DNA from: Alosa alosa
Taxonomy: Eukaryota; Chordata; Actinopteri; Clupeiformes; Clupeidae
NCBI RefSeq assembly: GCF_017589495.1
Contig: NC_063195.1
Coordinates: 9,112,279 to 9,176,278 of the forward strand
DNA: 64,000 nucleotides
Direction of reading: 5' to 3'
A program made the position numbers and the translations under genes. The notes under the pieces were generated by a model, which was not told where the DNA came from, searched no databases, and was given only the letters and a program-made list of their open reading frames with translations. Of the stretch, positions 44,101 to 57,260 are shown in pieces; position 1 is the first letter of the stretch; each line of letters opens with the position of its first letter.

Positions 44101-46515
44101 TGACTAATGCGACTTATACTCAGGAGCGACTTATAGTCCGGAAAATACGGTACATTATATTTCATTCAAGGACCAAACAAAACACACCAGAGAGGTGGCT
44201 TCAGTATTCCCAGAGAAACTCCACACACTGTTTTGTTGGTAACACTTTCTATGAAAACCTTATAATGTGATCATAAGTCATTATAATAATTACAATAGTT
44301 TACAAACAAGCATAAGATTCTTCATAATGCATTATGAACTGTTGCTTTAAGTAAGTTTAAGAAATCCCATTCAAGTCAATGGAGCATTCTACTAGCATTG
44401 TGAAGAGCCGTATAATAATGAATTGTAACTAATGGTAACCAGATTATATCATTGTGGACCAAAAATCTCAGGTCATTTTGTGTAATGCATCATACCTCCG
44501 ACCCTACCTGTTCATAAATACACATCCTTGGCACTGTGCAAATGCATTATACAACTTATGCTTAGTGATTTCACAAGATGGAATGATACCTTATAATAAT
44601 TTTTAATGTGACAGCATGTTTTTGCTTGCTTTAAGTAAAGTGTAAAAATGTCCATACCAGTATAAAACATCATAGGCAGGCATAAAGAAGTATAGACTAA
44701 ATATAAGACATTGTAAGACGTAACTCAGGGGCGGAGTGGCAATCGGGACGGTCGGGAGTTTTCCCGGTGGGCCGGCTGAGGTGTGGGCCGGCCGGCCTTC
44801 AGAGTTATTATCGCGGCCGTGATTCGTACATGAGAAATGCATTTAAAATTTTCCGCGAAAATCTCCGAGATCTACACTTCAGAGTTCAAAGTCCAACCAA
44901 TATTTACACCACTCACTCACTGTCTACATGTCATTCATGGTTACCCTGCACACTCATCTCTCCCATGCTGATTTTTGTGTAGGCTAGCCTTCATTTTTTA
45001 TCTTAATTCATTTTTGTCTTATTCAGGCGTTACAGAACTTTCATGGTCACAAATATAAAAAAAAGACAATTTAATTTGTTTGTTTGTTGTTCACGTAGGC
45101 CTAGGCTAGAATGGAGCAAAGCCTCCTGGGAATGTGTCTCTGGTTTAGTCCATTTACAGAAATGTAGGGGGATAAATGAGCGGCCCCTTGTCTAATGGCA
45201 TGACCCTACAAGCGATCAATTTCGAGGAAAACTATTACTAGTCGACGGATTTGCGTGGTTGCTTGCTGTTTTACACATGGATGGAAGGCAGAGAGAAAGG
45301 TTAGCGGAGCTAAAGCATTGACGTTATTGCTAGGGAGAAACTAGCACAAGCTAGCTTATGTTGATATGTAGCCGGTGCCGTCAGAATTTTCCCGGTGGAT
45401 TTTAGTGCCCCACTCCGCCCCTGACGTAACTGTTTGCTCTAAGTAAAGTGAGACACGTTCTGTTTGCGAACAACATATTTATTTGATTTTTTTTATTTTA
45501 CAGTGGTTTTACTGAGCTTCTAAAAGTCTACAGTGGTGGCAGTACTGAACTTCTAAAGTCTTCAGGGGGTTACTAAACTTCTTAAGTCTACAGTGGTGGT
45601 GGTACTAAACTTCTAAAGTCTTCAGTAATTTTACTGAGCTTCTAAAAGTCTACAGCGGTGGTGGTACTGAACTTATAAAAGTCTATGAAGATGTTACTGA
45701 AATTCAAAAATTCTATGTTGGTGTTACTGGACTTCTAAAAGTCTGTGGTGGCAGTACTGAACTTCTAAAAGTCTGTGGTGGCGGTACTGAACTTCTAAAA
45801 GTCTGTGGTGGCAGTACTGAACTTCTAAAAGTTTGTGCTGGTACTGAACTTCTAAAAGTTTGTGGTGGTGTGCCTCTGCCCCTCCTATCGGTATCACATC
45901 CCTGCTCCTCCTACCTGCATGGTGGCCTGGGCGGCTTGCTGCTGCTGCTCCCTCTGCAGGCGCGCCTCCTCGGCCTCCCTCTGGGCCTGCTCCTTCTTCA
46001 GCTGCTGGATCTGCTCCTTCAGCTCCTGCTCCTGCTGGTGGAAGCCCTGGTTGAGGAGCACCGTCTGCTCCGCCATCTTTCTCTCCAGCGCCCTCTCCTG
46101 CTCACCCGCCAGCAGCGCATACTCCTGCTTCAGCTTCTCCTGAGAAGGAGGTGGGAGGATGGTGGGTGAGGAAAGGGGAAAAACAACGACATATATTCAT
46201 AAGATATTGACTGCTAAATGTTTTTTTTAACTATGTATGGAATTAGTGGTTGAAATAATTAGTAGAGACAACATTTACAGACAAAGACAAAACACTAAAT
46301 TCACTCAATTTAGAATCTCAGTAAAAAAAAAAATGTTTCTAAAGATGCAATCATTTACACACGCAGACACTCACACACATACACACTCACGTTCAGACGG
46401 TTGAGGTTCTCCTCGTGAGTCCTCTTCTCCTCCTCCAGGAGGCTCTCTAGCCATCGGTACTTCTCCTCCTCCATCCTGTTTTCCTGCTCCAGCAGCGCTA
46501 TCTTCTGCCCCTCCT
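41176..46515 (-). CDS. GBP alternative C-terminal coiled-coil exons (second tail cassette)
   Basis: The three exons are 46515-46391 (acceptor CTCCACAG, donor GTGAGT), 46139-45915 (acceptor TTCTCAG, donor GTAGGA) and 41391-41176 (acceptor CTGCAG, stop at 41176). The first enters in the same phase as GBP exon 10 and completes a glutamate codon with the last G of exon 9. The set adds 188 residues and yields a 681-aa isoform. It encodes ALLEQENRMEEEKYRWLESL, ELKEQIQQLKKEQAQREAEE and a final VLGNTLETYYNYKQKKEDRR, then a lysine-rich tail: heptad-like coiled coil, no CaaX box. NQGFHQQEQELKEQIQQLKK parallels MEKGFKDKAEIMSQEIEHLK of exon 10, so the two cassettes are probably duplicates. Alternatively this is the end of a separate, headless GBP gene. 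Confidence 0.72.
41513..44150. mobile_element. 2.6 kb DNA transposon, TA target, no transposase seen
   Basis: Ends CCGTATTTTCCGGACTATAA and TTATAGTCCGGAAAATACGG are perfect inverses flanked by TA. Subterminal GCGACTTATA repeats follow. The interior holds a three-copy direct repeat (about 43210-43390, 43605-43740, 43815-43960) built around CAAAATGCTTGATTGCATTG. It lies in the intron between the last two alternative GBP exons. A shorter relative is at 54041-54748. Confidence 0.85.
44236..45445. mobile_element. Probable MITE (GGTAACACTTT end) interrupted by a hAT element
   Basis: It starts GGTAACACTTTCTATGAAAA. After the nested hAT the sequence resumes as ACTGTTTGCTCTAAGTAAAG then TGAGAC, an imperfect inverse end. 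AGTAAAGTG also occurs internally near 44634. The far boundary is approximate. Confidence 0.45.
44726..45423. mobile_element. Non-autonomous hAT element, 8-bp target duplication
   Basis: Ends CAGGGGCGGAGTGG and CCACTCCGCCCCTG are inverse, and ACGTAACT flanks both sides (44718-44725, 45424-45431). The 8-bp duplication and CAGGG ends are hAT hallmarks. No transposase frame. Confidence 0.9.
45495..45872. repeat. About 30-bp minisatellite
   Basis: About ten units of ACTGAACTTCTAAAAGTCTG with GTGGTGG spacers end some 40 bp before the donor of exon 46139-45915. Two or three stray units of the same motif lie at 37500-37570. Confidence 0.85.
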
Positions 46516-47197
46516 CTGTGGAGGAGAAAAACAACACGCTTGTCCAATCACAGCTCGCCTCGTTCTTCTTAACAGCCAATGGTTTTCTGGGTAAATCATA
46601 GAACTTCTAAGGTTGGATAAATGTCAAATCCCAGCCCCTTTATTCTCCTTAGAGCCAATCAGAATCACTTTACCTTTAACCAGAGCCAATCAAACTCCTA
46701 TTTCTTCCTTTTTTGTGTCACCTCTGTAATGGTCTGGATTCTTCTGACCCAACTATACTATTTTGCATCTTCTACTGTAAGGTAAAGAAAATCCAATGAT
46801 GGCCACATACAATTCTCTGAATCTCTTCTACACCGGTGGTGATACATGAGATAAACAGAAGCTGCTCCAAAAGCTGCTCCAAAAAAAACACATACACTGA
46901 AATTCATGTTGAGGTTCAACATGTTTATTGATATGCAACTTAAAATACACCATTCAGATAGATAATACAAAAAGATGTGGAACCTTTAGAACTTTTTACG
47001 AAATCTGAAGACCTGAAATGTGACAGAAATTAAGTACAAAAACAACAATAACAACAAAAAAGGCACGCGGCCTACTTTAGAGACGTGCTAGGTGCTCCAG
47101 GGCATTTGGCATTCTCCGCATTTTTGATCAGCTGACCACTTTCTGTAGGCATGTGAACGCTGTATGTATATAAACTCCCCCTCGTGTTACTCTAATA

Positions 47198-47928
47198 CAG
47201 GGGTGGGCAGACTTTTTGGCTCAAGGGCCACATTGGGTTTTGAAAATTGGCCGGCGGGCCGCACAACAACCCCCCCACGACACACACATAAAAAAATATT
47301 TTTTTTATAGCCTATAATTTAGTATGAAAAGTATTTCTTTTAAAACATTAATTGCTTTAAAATACTGCTAATTTTATGCTGTTTAACAAATGTATAAATT
47401 GTGCACTGTTGCTTTAAGACAGTCACTTTAATTCACGTTTATTTCTCAATGATCTTCTGCCTGCTCCGCTATGGCTAGTGCTGTACCTACGGCTGGGCCC
47501 TCTCACAGTTTTTTAAATGGTCAGTAGTGGGAACTACTGTTGTCTTCATGATTTCCTTTCCAAAAAGTTTCTTATAAAGGAGATATAAATTATCAACAAT
47601 GACAAGGCAGCTGGAACCTGCGGCTCTCTCTCCCTCTCGTGAGTGCAGACGCGTTCCCAATTAAATGGATCGCATAATGTTCACGTTAGATCTGCTGCAA
47701 AGGAGATAACTAAGAGTTAACTTAGTTTAACATGATGTTATCTCTATTTAACATGATGTTTTGACATTTACATTGTAAACGTTCTCTAAGGAGAGTGAAA
47801 AGCAGTTTGCAGTAAAGCTAACCAACGTCGTCTCTATCGCAGGAAAAAAATAGCGAGCAGCCTGATAACCAAATGAAAGTGCTTGGTGGGCCGGATCTGG
47901 CCCGCGGGCCGCAGTTTGCCCACCCCTG
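47198..47928. mobile_element. Non-autonomous hAT element, 8-bp target duplication
   Basis: Ends CAGGGGTGGGCAGACT and GTTTGCCCACCCCTG, flanked by CTCTAATA on each side (47190-47197, 47929-47936). It lies between the two GBP tail cassettes. Confidence 0.9.
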
Positions 47929-47992
47929 CTCTAATATCTCAATTCTTCACAAATCCATTTATCATGTTATGTTAATCATTAATCTATTATTG

Positions 47993-47998
47993 TTTATT
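47993..47998 (-). terminator. Polyadenylation signal after GBP exon 10
   Basis: AATAAA on the minus strand (TTTATT on plus), 84 nt after the exon 10 stop at 48082, giving the short GBP transcript its own 3' end. Confidence 0.55.
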
Positions 47999-48081
47999 AA
48001 TCATCTACTAGTGATCTATTATTGTTCTTTTCTGCTGACGAGTCTGTTTCTGACATGACTGCCCTGTCTTCAGGCAACCTA

Positions 48082-51000
48082 TTACAATCTTTTCAACATT
48101 TTGTACTGCAGGAAGATGGACAGAACCTCTTTGCCGACCTCGGCAGCAGGCATGAGGTACTTCTTGAAGAACCCCGGGTCGGCCTCCTTCTCCTTCTCCT
48201 TCTTGAGATGCTCGATCTCCTGACTCATGATCTCGGCCTTGTCCTTGAAGCCCTTCTCCATCATCTCCTGCTGCTCCTTCAGCTTGCTCTCCAGGGCGCG
48301 GTCCAGCTCCTCACGCTGGAGGCGTTTCTCCTCCTCCATCTTCTCCTCCATGCGTCTCAAGCGCTCTTCCTGGTTGCGTTTCTCGTCCTCCAGGGCGCGC
48401 TGCAGGTCCTTTTGACGCTGCGCTGCCACCTTGGCCTGCTGCTCCTGAACTGCTGCTTGCTCACGGGCCTCTGGGGGTGGTGGCGAGGGTGGGGGTAGTG
48501 GGGGTGGGGGAGGATTGAGAGTTGGGGTTTTGGGTCGCAAGTGTTCAGTTAGGGGAGGTCGGTGAATCCGTCCGCATTGCGAGAGATGATGTGCACAGAG
48601 TTGCATCAACGAGGTCCAGAAAATCAAAGAGGGAGGGGAGGAGGGTGGCTCAGGGTGGGGGAGGAGGGTGGGTCAGGGTGGGGAGAAAGGAAGGAAAGGA
48701 AAGGGTCATATGAGAGAGGCGTTTTGGAGGGAAAACTGTCCTATTGTTTACTTGTAACCATGAATGATGTGGATGAGTGTTCATGTATGTTTGTATGTTT
48801 ATAAAATAGTCAATGTCCTCATAGCCTTGCGAGACCAGCAGTAAATTTTGGCGCAAAATATTCACAAGACACTCTGGACTAAAACCATATTAGACGCAAA
48901 CAAGGCTTCATCTCCCGGTTTCTCTTCTCCCGAGTTCCTCATCTCCCTGTACTTTATGGCCAGAACTTTTCAAACTTCCATGAATAAAGGGCTATCTGTT
49001 TTCACAGCCCCCAATTCAGTATTGACTAGTTTTGACAACATGGTCCAACCCAGAGTATGGTCGATCTAACTTTAGCAGAGACTTTCTAATGAGGAGACAC
49101 GGCACTCCAAAAATCCTCCATAGAAATGCATGGAGTTAGATTGTAACGCCAATATGGCAGTCGTCTACACATATCCCACCCCTTCAGCCTGTTTTATGCT
49201 TCGAAGCCCTTTACACGGTAAAATGTTGTCATGTGAATACATTGAGCCAACCATGTGGTGTGTTGTGAAGACATCGAGCCAATCATGTGTCGTGATCTCG
49301 CCGCTGGAGCAAGATTGGTGTTGTGAAGCCTTGCACACGTACATTTCTGCGGAAATAGATGCCCGATAAGTGCCCAAAAAGCGTTGCAATATGGCCGCCG
49401 AGTGGAGGGACTTGCCTAAAAGGACTTTGACTTTGTCACACCAAATCCCTTTTAGGCAAGTCTCCCCACTCGACAGCCATCTTGCAACTGTTTGCAATTT
49501 GCAACTGTAGCTATTTTCCTATTCAACTGAATGGGGAGGCATATGTGTAGGCGTTATGAACTAACCCCATGCATTTTTATGGAGGATTCTTTGAGTGCTG
49601 TGTTTCCTCATTAGAAAGTCTCTGGTCACACCTCTATGCAACTAAAGAAAAAGTATTTGCTAATAGACTTATTCTGATTGGCTCTTAGAGTCACATTGTT
49701 TCTTTGATTGGCTGAAACCGACTGTGTTTGGTATGGTGGCGGACATCTTACCGGCCCTCTGTTTGTCGGCCTCGGTGAGTTTCTCGTCAGCCTTCATGAT
49801 TGAGTTGGCCTCGGCACTCCTCTCCTGGAGAAACCCTTCCAACATCTCCTCCCCCTGGGGACGACACAAAGTGAAAAACAGTGAGAGGACACACACACAC
49901 ACGCACACACGCACACAAACACAAACACACGCACACAAACACACGCACACACCTGGCACTCACCTTCATGCCCTTCTTGCCATCCTGCCGGTACTTGGCC
50001 ACCATAGCGTCTCGGTCGCGGCAGTAGATCTCGTACCCGCCTGGCTTGGCATAGATGCCCTGCTGAATGTTGCCAGCCATAGGCGCATACAGATCAGAGA
50101 GAAGCTTCCTGCACAGCTTCTCTGAGGCGTCCATGTTCTCATTGATCAACTGATCATAGAGCTTCGCCACTTTCTCCTGTCAGAGGGGGAGCCACAGCAC
50201 ACATGTTCAATCAATGCAACACGGCACCAATACATACAGCCACAGCCAAAAGCTACCAGAGTATAAAACAATCATTTAATTAACTTACTAACTTGGCATT
50301 ATACTGGGTGTTCTTACAAGCTGTCAAGTATGTCAACTGTTGTGTGCTCTGTTCTTGTATGTTTCATTTCTGCTATGTGTTTTTATGTTAGCTGTGCAGC
50401 ACAAATTGCACATCTTAGACAAATAATACATTGAATTTGCACAGTATTCAGTCACATGTTCAACCACAGCAAAGCAACATGGCTACCAGAATATACAGTG
50501 CAACAGTGTGTGTTTCTTGTACATCATTCCAATTAGACATTGGAATCCATCTCGGCAATTTATACATTGGAACAAAAACCCCCAAATAAAACAATGAGTC
50601 ACTGTGCTAGAGGTATAGGGAGGGAAAGTGAAAACCAGCGCCCCAAGTGGTTGCGTTCCTATCGAAGAGCAGCTCCAATGTTAAGTCCCATAGACCTATT
50701 TTAAAAAAAAATATTGTGAAGCCAAATCAGCGATGTTATCCACCAAAAATATTTTTTAGTGTCTATACAGTAATAATATTCTAACTGTGAAAATGTCAGA
50801 CCCTATTTTGCCTTATTTAAGAAAATCGAAATTGCTCCTTTTGTTTCATAAACGAACTACAAAAGAAGTCACGTGACTTTACCCTTCAACGTTACTCACG
50901 GTAGCATGGTTTGTTTATTAGCCTGGTTAGCATTGACACTTAACACTTACAGCTAGCTCTTCATGTGAGTAGACGCACAACACCAGTCCTGACATAAAGG

Positions 51001-54000
51001 TTATCACCACACGGTTTACATCACATTCCGTTATTACAAAAATATGTTAAGCCAGTTAAGCAAATTGCGTATTGATCAGTTAGAGATTAAGCACCCAGAC
51101 ATGTGACGTCACATGCAGCTGTAGTTCCTTATCACCGTGTTACGACAAAAACTCAAAACAATTCAACTGATCCTAAAAATAAGGTATGACCACTTGAAGC
51201 AATAGAGGTGACCCCAGTGCCTAACATTTGGAAGGCATTAAATTAAGATCCCAATGTGCACCGAGATATATTTTTTCTAAAAAAAAAAAAAACATCCACT
51301 CCGCTAAACTCTAGGAACGCAACCACTAGATGGCGATGAGATTACTTTCCCTCCCTATGAATAAAAAAAAAAAAAACAACCACAAACAGCTATAGTAACT
51401 ATCTAACAAAAGATAATTATGTGTGTTTTGTCAAAAACGAAATAACATTAAATCTCACATTACATGTAATTTGGTATGGATATGATTAGTTATTATGAGC
51501 TTAGTTGTACATTTGAAATATCTATAAACCTGTGTTTATCAACATCATGGGTTAGGTATCAAGTACCGCGCGTACGGATGAAAACCTATATTAAGGCTGG
51601 GATCACACCGACCAGCAGCAAGCGGCAGGTTTCCTATTGTTCTGTATGGTTCAGCAGCGTAACGGTGGCAGTGCTAGCGTTGAACTTGGTTCAACTTTCA
51701 AAGCGAGCGCATTGAATTGTCAGTTTAGGCAAACCATTTGTGTAACTTAGGAACGATACATAACTTATTATGGTCTGAGCGTTGTGTTATGTTTGCCGCT
51801 GCCACTTCATTATTTCCAGTGCTTAAGTCTTTGGATAAAATTCATGAATAAATGAAGAGTTTAATAAAATACATATAAATGTAAATGCAGGAACAAAAAC
51901 AAAAACAAAAATCACAACGCTTTTCACAATTCTTATTTTAAGTTTTCAAATAAATGCAGTCTTCTAATGCAGTATTCTATATGTGAATGCAGCAAACAAA
52001 TAAGCAAACTAAATACACAAACAAAGCAACAAAACACTGCAGGCCAGGCCTACAACTTTTCTTTGCAGATTGATTAAAAAAAGGGCTTTTTTTCTAACGG
52101 CTCCAAACTCACCTGCAGCTGTGTCATGTACTTCCCCTCTGTGTCCTTGAAGGAACGTTTCAGGAACTCCTGCGTTGCCAAGGCTGAGGCGCGTTGGTGT
52201 TCCGCCGAGAGAGATTCGAGATCAACGGGGAAGTTCTTCTTCAGGTTCTCCATGCCCTGCACATAGAGCCGGAAGCCCTCATTCACAGCCGACTGGTTCT
52301 CGATCTCCGCCATGGCAACCACTGCGTTCTCCAGACAGGGAACCTTGCCACTGTTGATGGTGTCCACGTAGATCTTCACAAGATGGCTGAACCCTACAGA
52401 CAATGAGCAAATGACTGACTGACTCAGTGTTTCAGTATGCAGTGGTAAGGTGCTCAATGAGGTGTGGGTCATGGTGGTAGTGCAAATAAGTCCAATGATG
52501 CAACAGTGCAGGATTAAAATCTAGCGACCAGCAATGAATATGGACAGTATAAGAGACCAGACATGAATATGGACAATATAAGAGACCAGACATAAATATG
52601 GACAATATCTGCCAGTTTGAAACACAATACAAAGACAGCTCTGTGACTCACGGCTGCCGGTGACCTTATGGCCTCCCTGTACGGTCTTCACGCGGCTCTC
52701 TGCGAATATGTGGGTGCAGAAACTATCAGCAACTTTCCGGAAGTCTGGGTCAAGGTCGGCCTCAGCCATGTAGTCCAGGTGTGACATGTTGTTTGCTGCC
52801 GTCGGGAACGGGAAGGTGAAGCACTTCCGGGTTGGGAAGAAGCTTCGGATGCACTGCCTCGGGAGGTTGTAGGTCATCACCTTGGTACTCAAACCTATGG
52901 ATCCAGATCCAGACTCTCAATCTCGTCTAAACTTTACATCTTACATTTGACAAATTTTCAACTAAAACAAGCATAGAGAAGAATATTATGATACAACTAC
53001 TCTAAAAGCTTATGGACCTTTAGTTAAATGTTTTTTATTTTTTTATTTTAATGTGTATTTTTTTTCATGTCAGATGAGTGAAAAAATAATAAGCTATTTT
53101 CATTTTTCACTCACCATTTTTCAACTGCAGGGCAAAGTTGAGGTATTCATCATCACTCACATCGCGACCATTGATCTTCCTCTCCAGAGTGAAGTCTCGA
53201 ACAGCCCACACAAAGCTGGGGAAGAAGCGGACAAACTCACACTCCTCCGCCATCTCGTCGTCGTCCTGTTTACTGGCCCCTGCAGACTTTACCTGGATCT
53301 GATCGGTCAGCTCCGTCACGTAGCTGTGATCAGCTGAGGAAATTGGCTGCAATAACTTTTATTCTTCGTCTGTGCGTGTGTGTGCATACTGTATGTGTGC
53401 GTGTTATGCGCAAGACAAAATATCGATTTGGCAATACATCACATTCATGTATTAGATTAGATTAGATTAACGGAAGGATACTGGAGTTTCTCTATGGCCT
53501 GGTTGTCGATAGTGCCTCTGCTGTTGTAGACCATAGTACTACTGAGCAGTACGCCCAGGCAGAAGACCCAGGCGTCATTCTTTGAGTCGCCCTGTGATTG
53601 TCAAGATGACATTTTAATGAGAAACATTCATTTGGTTGTGTATTTATGCAATTTACTGTAGTAAGATAAAATACTCTTGAATAATAGTGCAATTTCATGT
53701 CATTTTAATGCAAAAAAAAGTGACTGGTATTCAACACATGATTTTATCCAAAGTGACACAGACGCAAAACGGTGGGTTTCAGAATAAAAACACACCCCTG
53801 GTTGTGCACTCATTCATTTATTCTGTATCTTACTATAGACCCTTTCAAGAGAGTTCCATTATCAGCATCATAGTTGGCCCCACAAGACTTCCTTTTTAAC
53901 ATTCCATATGTTATCTTAATGCAGAGGAAGTAGATTGGGGCCCAAATAGAACGTTCAAACATTGTTTTTGTTTTTATTGTTGAAAGGGTTCATACCTAAA

Positions 54001-57000
54001 TACATTTGAGCCATGTCACTGAATACACTGAATAAAACTACCGTGGTTTCACAGTCACACTTTTTTTCATAGTTTGGCTGGTCCTGTGACTTATAGTCAG
54101 GTCCGACTTATGTATCAAAATATATATAATTTAACATGTTGTTAAATGTTAATTCCTGCTGACGGTCATGAATCTCTACATGAACCAAGGTAACATTACC
54201 GTCTACAGCCGCGAGAGGGCGCTCTAGGCTTGTGACACGCTGGTTTGTTATTTAGCCTATTCAGCTTCCCAGGCCCATGTTCAACACAGCCAACCGCTAG
54301 CATTTCGCTAATTGCTAGCATCCGGCTAACAAATTACACAGCAAAGGACAACGGCAGTTCAAACGTGGGTCAGCAAACATCTAGTCATCGTTAATATTCC
54401 ACATCTGGCAGAAAGGAGACATCACATAAAACTGTGCAACCAGGAACGGACATTTTAATTTCTTTGTCACCAAGCTCCCTTGTCACTAAGCTGGCTAAAT
54501 AGGGGACCTGAAAAACTGTTTTATGTTAACACACCTACCAGACACTTATTCAGCCTGTTCTGTGTGCTAATGTGTAGTTGAATAACTTGACAGATTAAAT
54601 ATCTGTTCTTGGTCTTGGATTTCGTGAAATACATTTCTAAATAAATGTGACTTACAGTATAGTCCAGTGTGACTTATATATGTTTTTTTCCTCTTCATGA
54701 CAATTTTTTATTTATACTCCGGAGCAACTTATTGTCCGGAAAATATAGTAAATACATTTACTTTCTTCATATCAGTGCAATAAACATCATACTCAGTGTA
54801 ACTTCTTAGTATGAACTGTATATAGTGCAACACTGTCCTCACCTTGTCGACATCACCAAGTCCTTCAGTGTCTAGCAGCACCAGTGTTTGTCCTGAAACA
54901 GAGGTCACTCCATCGTCACAGCATTCTACTTTCTGTGTTACACATGGTAACCATAGTGACACTAACAAAAATAGTAGCTGCCGTGACACACAGTGCAGTT
55001 ACATGAAATCAAACAATCAGATCATGCACTGACAGTGATTCACCACTAAATATTCTAGAGGAGCACACCTCACCTCTTGAGCTTGAAATCCATAGATGCG
55101 AATGTCGCTGACAGTGGGTGTTGGCCTTTACAGATTTTTAATAGATACAACCAGAGCCCTATTAGGTTCAACGTCACAGGCCCAACAACTTTTGCGTCAA
55201 CAAACGTTTGCCAGCCGGTTTTCGCAACTTATAAACCTTGTCACCATCATCTCCATTTTAGTGAGAGTAAAACAAAATGGCTTAACTTTAACAAACTAAC
55301 TACTGTGCAGCCAGATGATACAATCAAGGGTAAAGTCTAGGCTTCCGTGAAAAATAGGATTTTGCGAAAAAAAAAAAATACTGTCTAAGGAGAAAAAAAG
55401 AGTGGCTCTAAAAGCCGTTGAACCGTAAATTTATTTATAATTCCATTATTGCATCATCACTTAATAACCAAATAGGGCTCTGATTTTTGTTTTGAAATTT
55501 ATTTTCTTTCTACTTTTTATTTGTTAATTTGTTTTTTGTCTGTCTTGTATGTCTTGGTGTCACGGGTATGCTGGCGACTACGCCGCTCCGTCCGGCATCT
55601 TTTGTGTTTGTTATTTTTTAAATGTATTTGTCATGTCTTGATGTCACGGGCACGCTGGCGACTACGCCGCTCCATCCGGCATCTTTTGTCTTTTTGTTAT
55701 GTGTCTTGTTTGTGGAGCGCTTTGGGTTGCACTCTGTGCATGTTAAATGCGCTTTAAAAATAAAACTGAACTGGAAACTGACTTATAAGAGCATGAAACA
55801 GAATTCACCCCATTGTCACAGCATTCTACTTCCTGTGTTACACATGGTCACCATAATGACAACAGTTAATAATAGTAACTGTAAATACAGTGATTGACCA
55901 CTGTATTTACCACAGATTCTAGAGCACAATTATGTTTGTGTGTGTTTGAAAGAGAAGTGCAGTGTGGTAACAGAATTCCAATGGAAACACAAAGCAGTAG
56001 TAACAAACAGCATTCTGTATACTTTTAGACTCTATACAGTCTATGGTCTTTCTTGACATTCTTATTGGCCGATTGTCTTGTACTGTACTATTTTAAAACC
56101 TGAGAAAAATAAATGACAACAAACAAATTCAGTAAATAAGTAGACATATAGACCCTTTCAAGAGAGTTCCATTATCAGCATCATAGTTGGCCCCACAAGA
56201 CTTCCGTTTTAACATTCCATATGTTATCTTAATGCAGAGGAAGTAGATTGGGGCCCAAATAGAACGTTCAAGCATTGTTTTTGTTTTTATTGTTGAAAGG
56301 GTCCATAGATTAATAACTAGATTTGCTCACCTTGTGAATAGGGGTGAGGTACACACCACATCCAGAAGCCTTTGGTCTTAGACTCGATGGTGCTGCCCAG
56401 GGCGAAGCCTGAATGAAATAATCCATTATAAAATAAAATAAAGCTTTGTCACCTTTAGTGTTACCGTGATGTTGCGTCATATATCATTTATCTCCATTTC
56501 CATGTGTCATCTATCACACTTTAATGTGAACGGGAGGCCGAATCATAACCAAAGTCTTTTGAATTCAAACAAAAATGCAATTGCATGATCAATGCACCCT
56601 AAGTCTCTAGTATGTATAGTATGTTTGTCCAATACCTGAGCCAACCACAACCTACAGTATCAAGCACCAATGGACGACCACATTTGTTGAATCTGTGTGG
56701 ATGGAATGCCACTGAAATCAGTGATGTCAGGGGTCAGTGAAATACATAGCGGTTGGAGTACTGTGGCAGCACAGACATTGTCAATTCACCCATTTACTTT
56801 TTTCTTTCCTTGTTTTTCTTATGTGTACACAGTATAGGAAAAAGGTTGCGTAGGTGTGTGTGAGTGTGTGTGCATGTACAATATATTGCCTCATATGTGT
56901 GCAATATATTGAGGGAATGGGGTAATGCTTGTATGAAGCGCTTAGTAATACAGTCAAAATAGACCTGCAGCATCAGCTGTCTAACCTTTTCATGAGACCA

Positions 57001-57145
57001 CCGTGACACACTAAAACTCTCAAAACTCTGCTTGCATGTGTATGGGTGTGGATGTGAAGTGATTATACTTTATCAGCTATGCTGTTGTCCAGCTAGAACT
57101 TTTGTCATTAAGGACAAGCCTCCAATGAATCACCATCTGTGTGTG

Positions 57146-57192
<47 letters not shown>

Positions 57193-57201
57193 ATATGTAT
57201 A

Positions 57202-57260
<59 letters not shown>

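Noticed and set aside
45870..46169. Leucine/serine-rich plus-strand frames
   Set aside because: Antisense shadows of the alternative GBP coiled-coil exon 46139-45915.
46758..46970. Small membrane-like minus frame
   Set aside because: No splice sites, start context or family similarity; lies between GBP exons and is probably chance.
48022..48498. Long leucine-rich plus-strand frame
   Set aside because: It is the antisense shadow of GBP exon 10; a charged coiled coil read backwards gives leucine-rich text.
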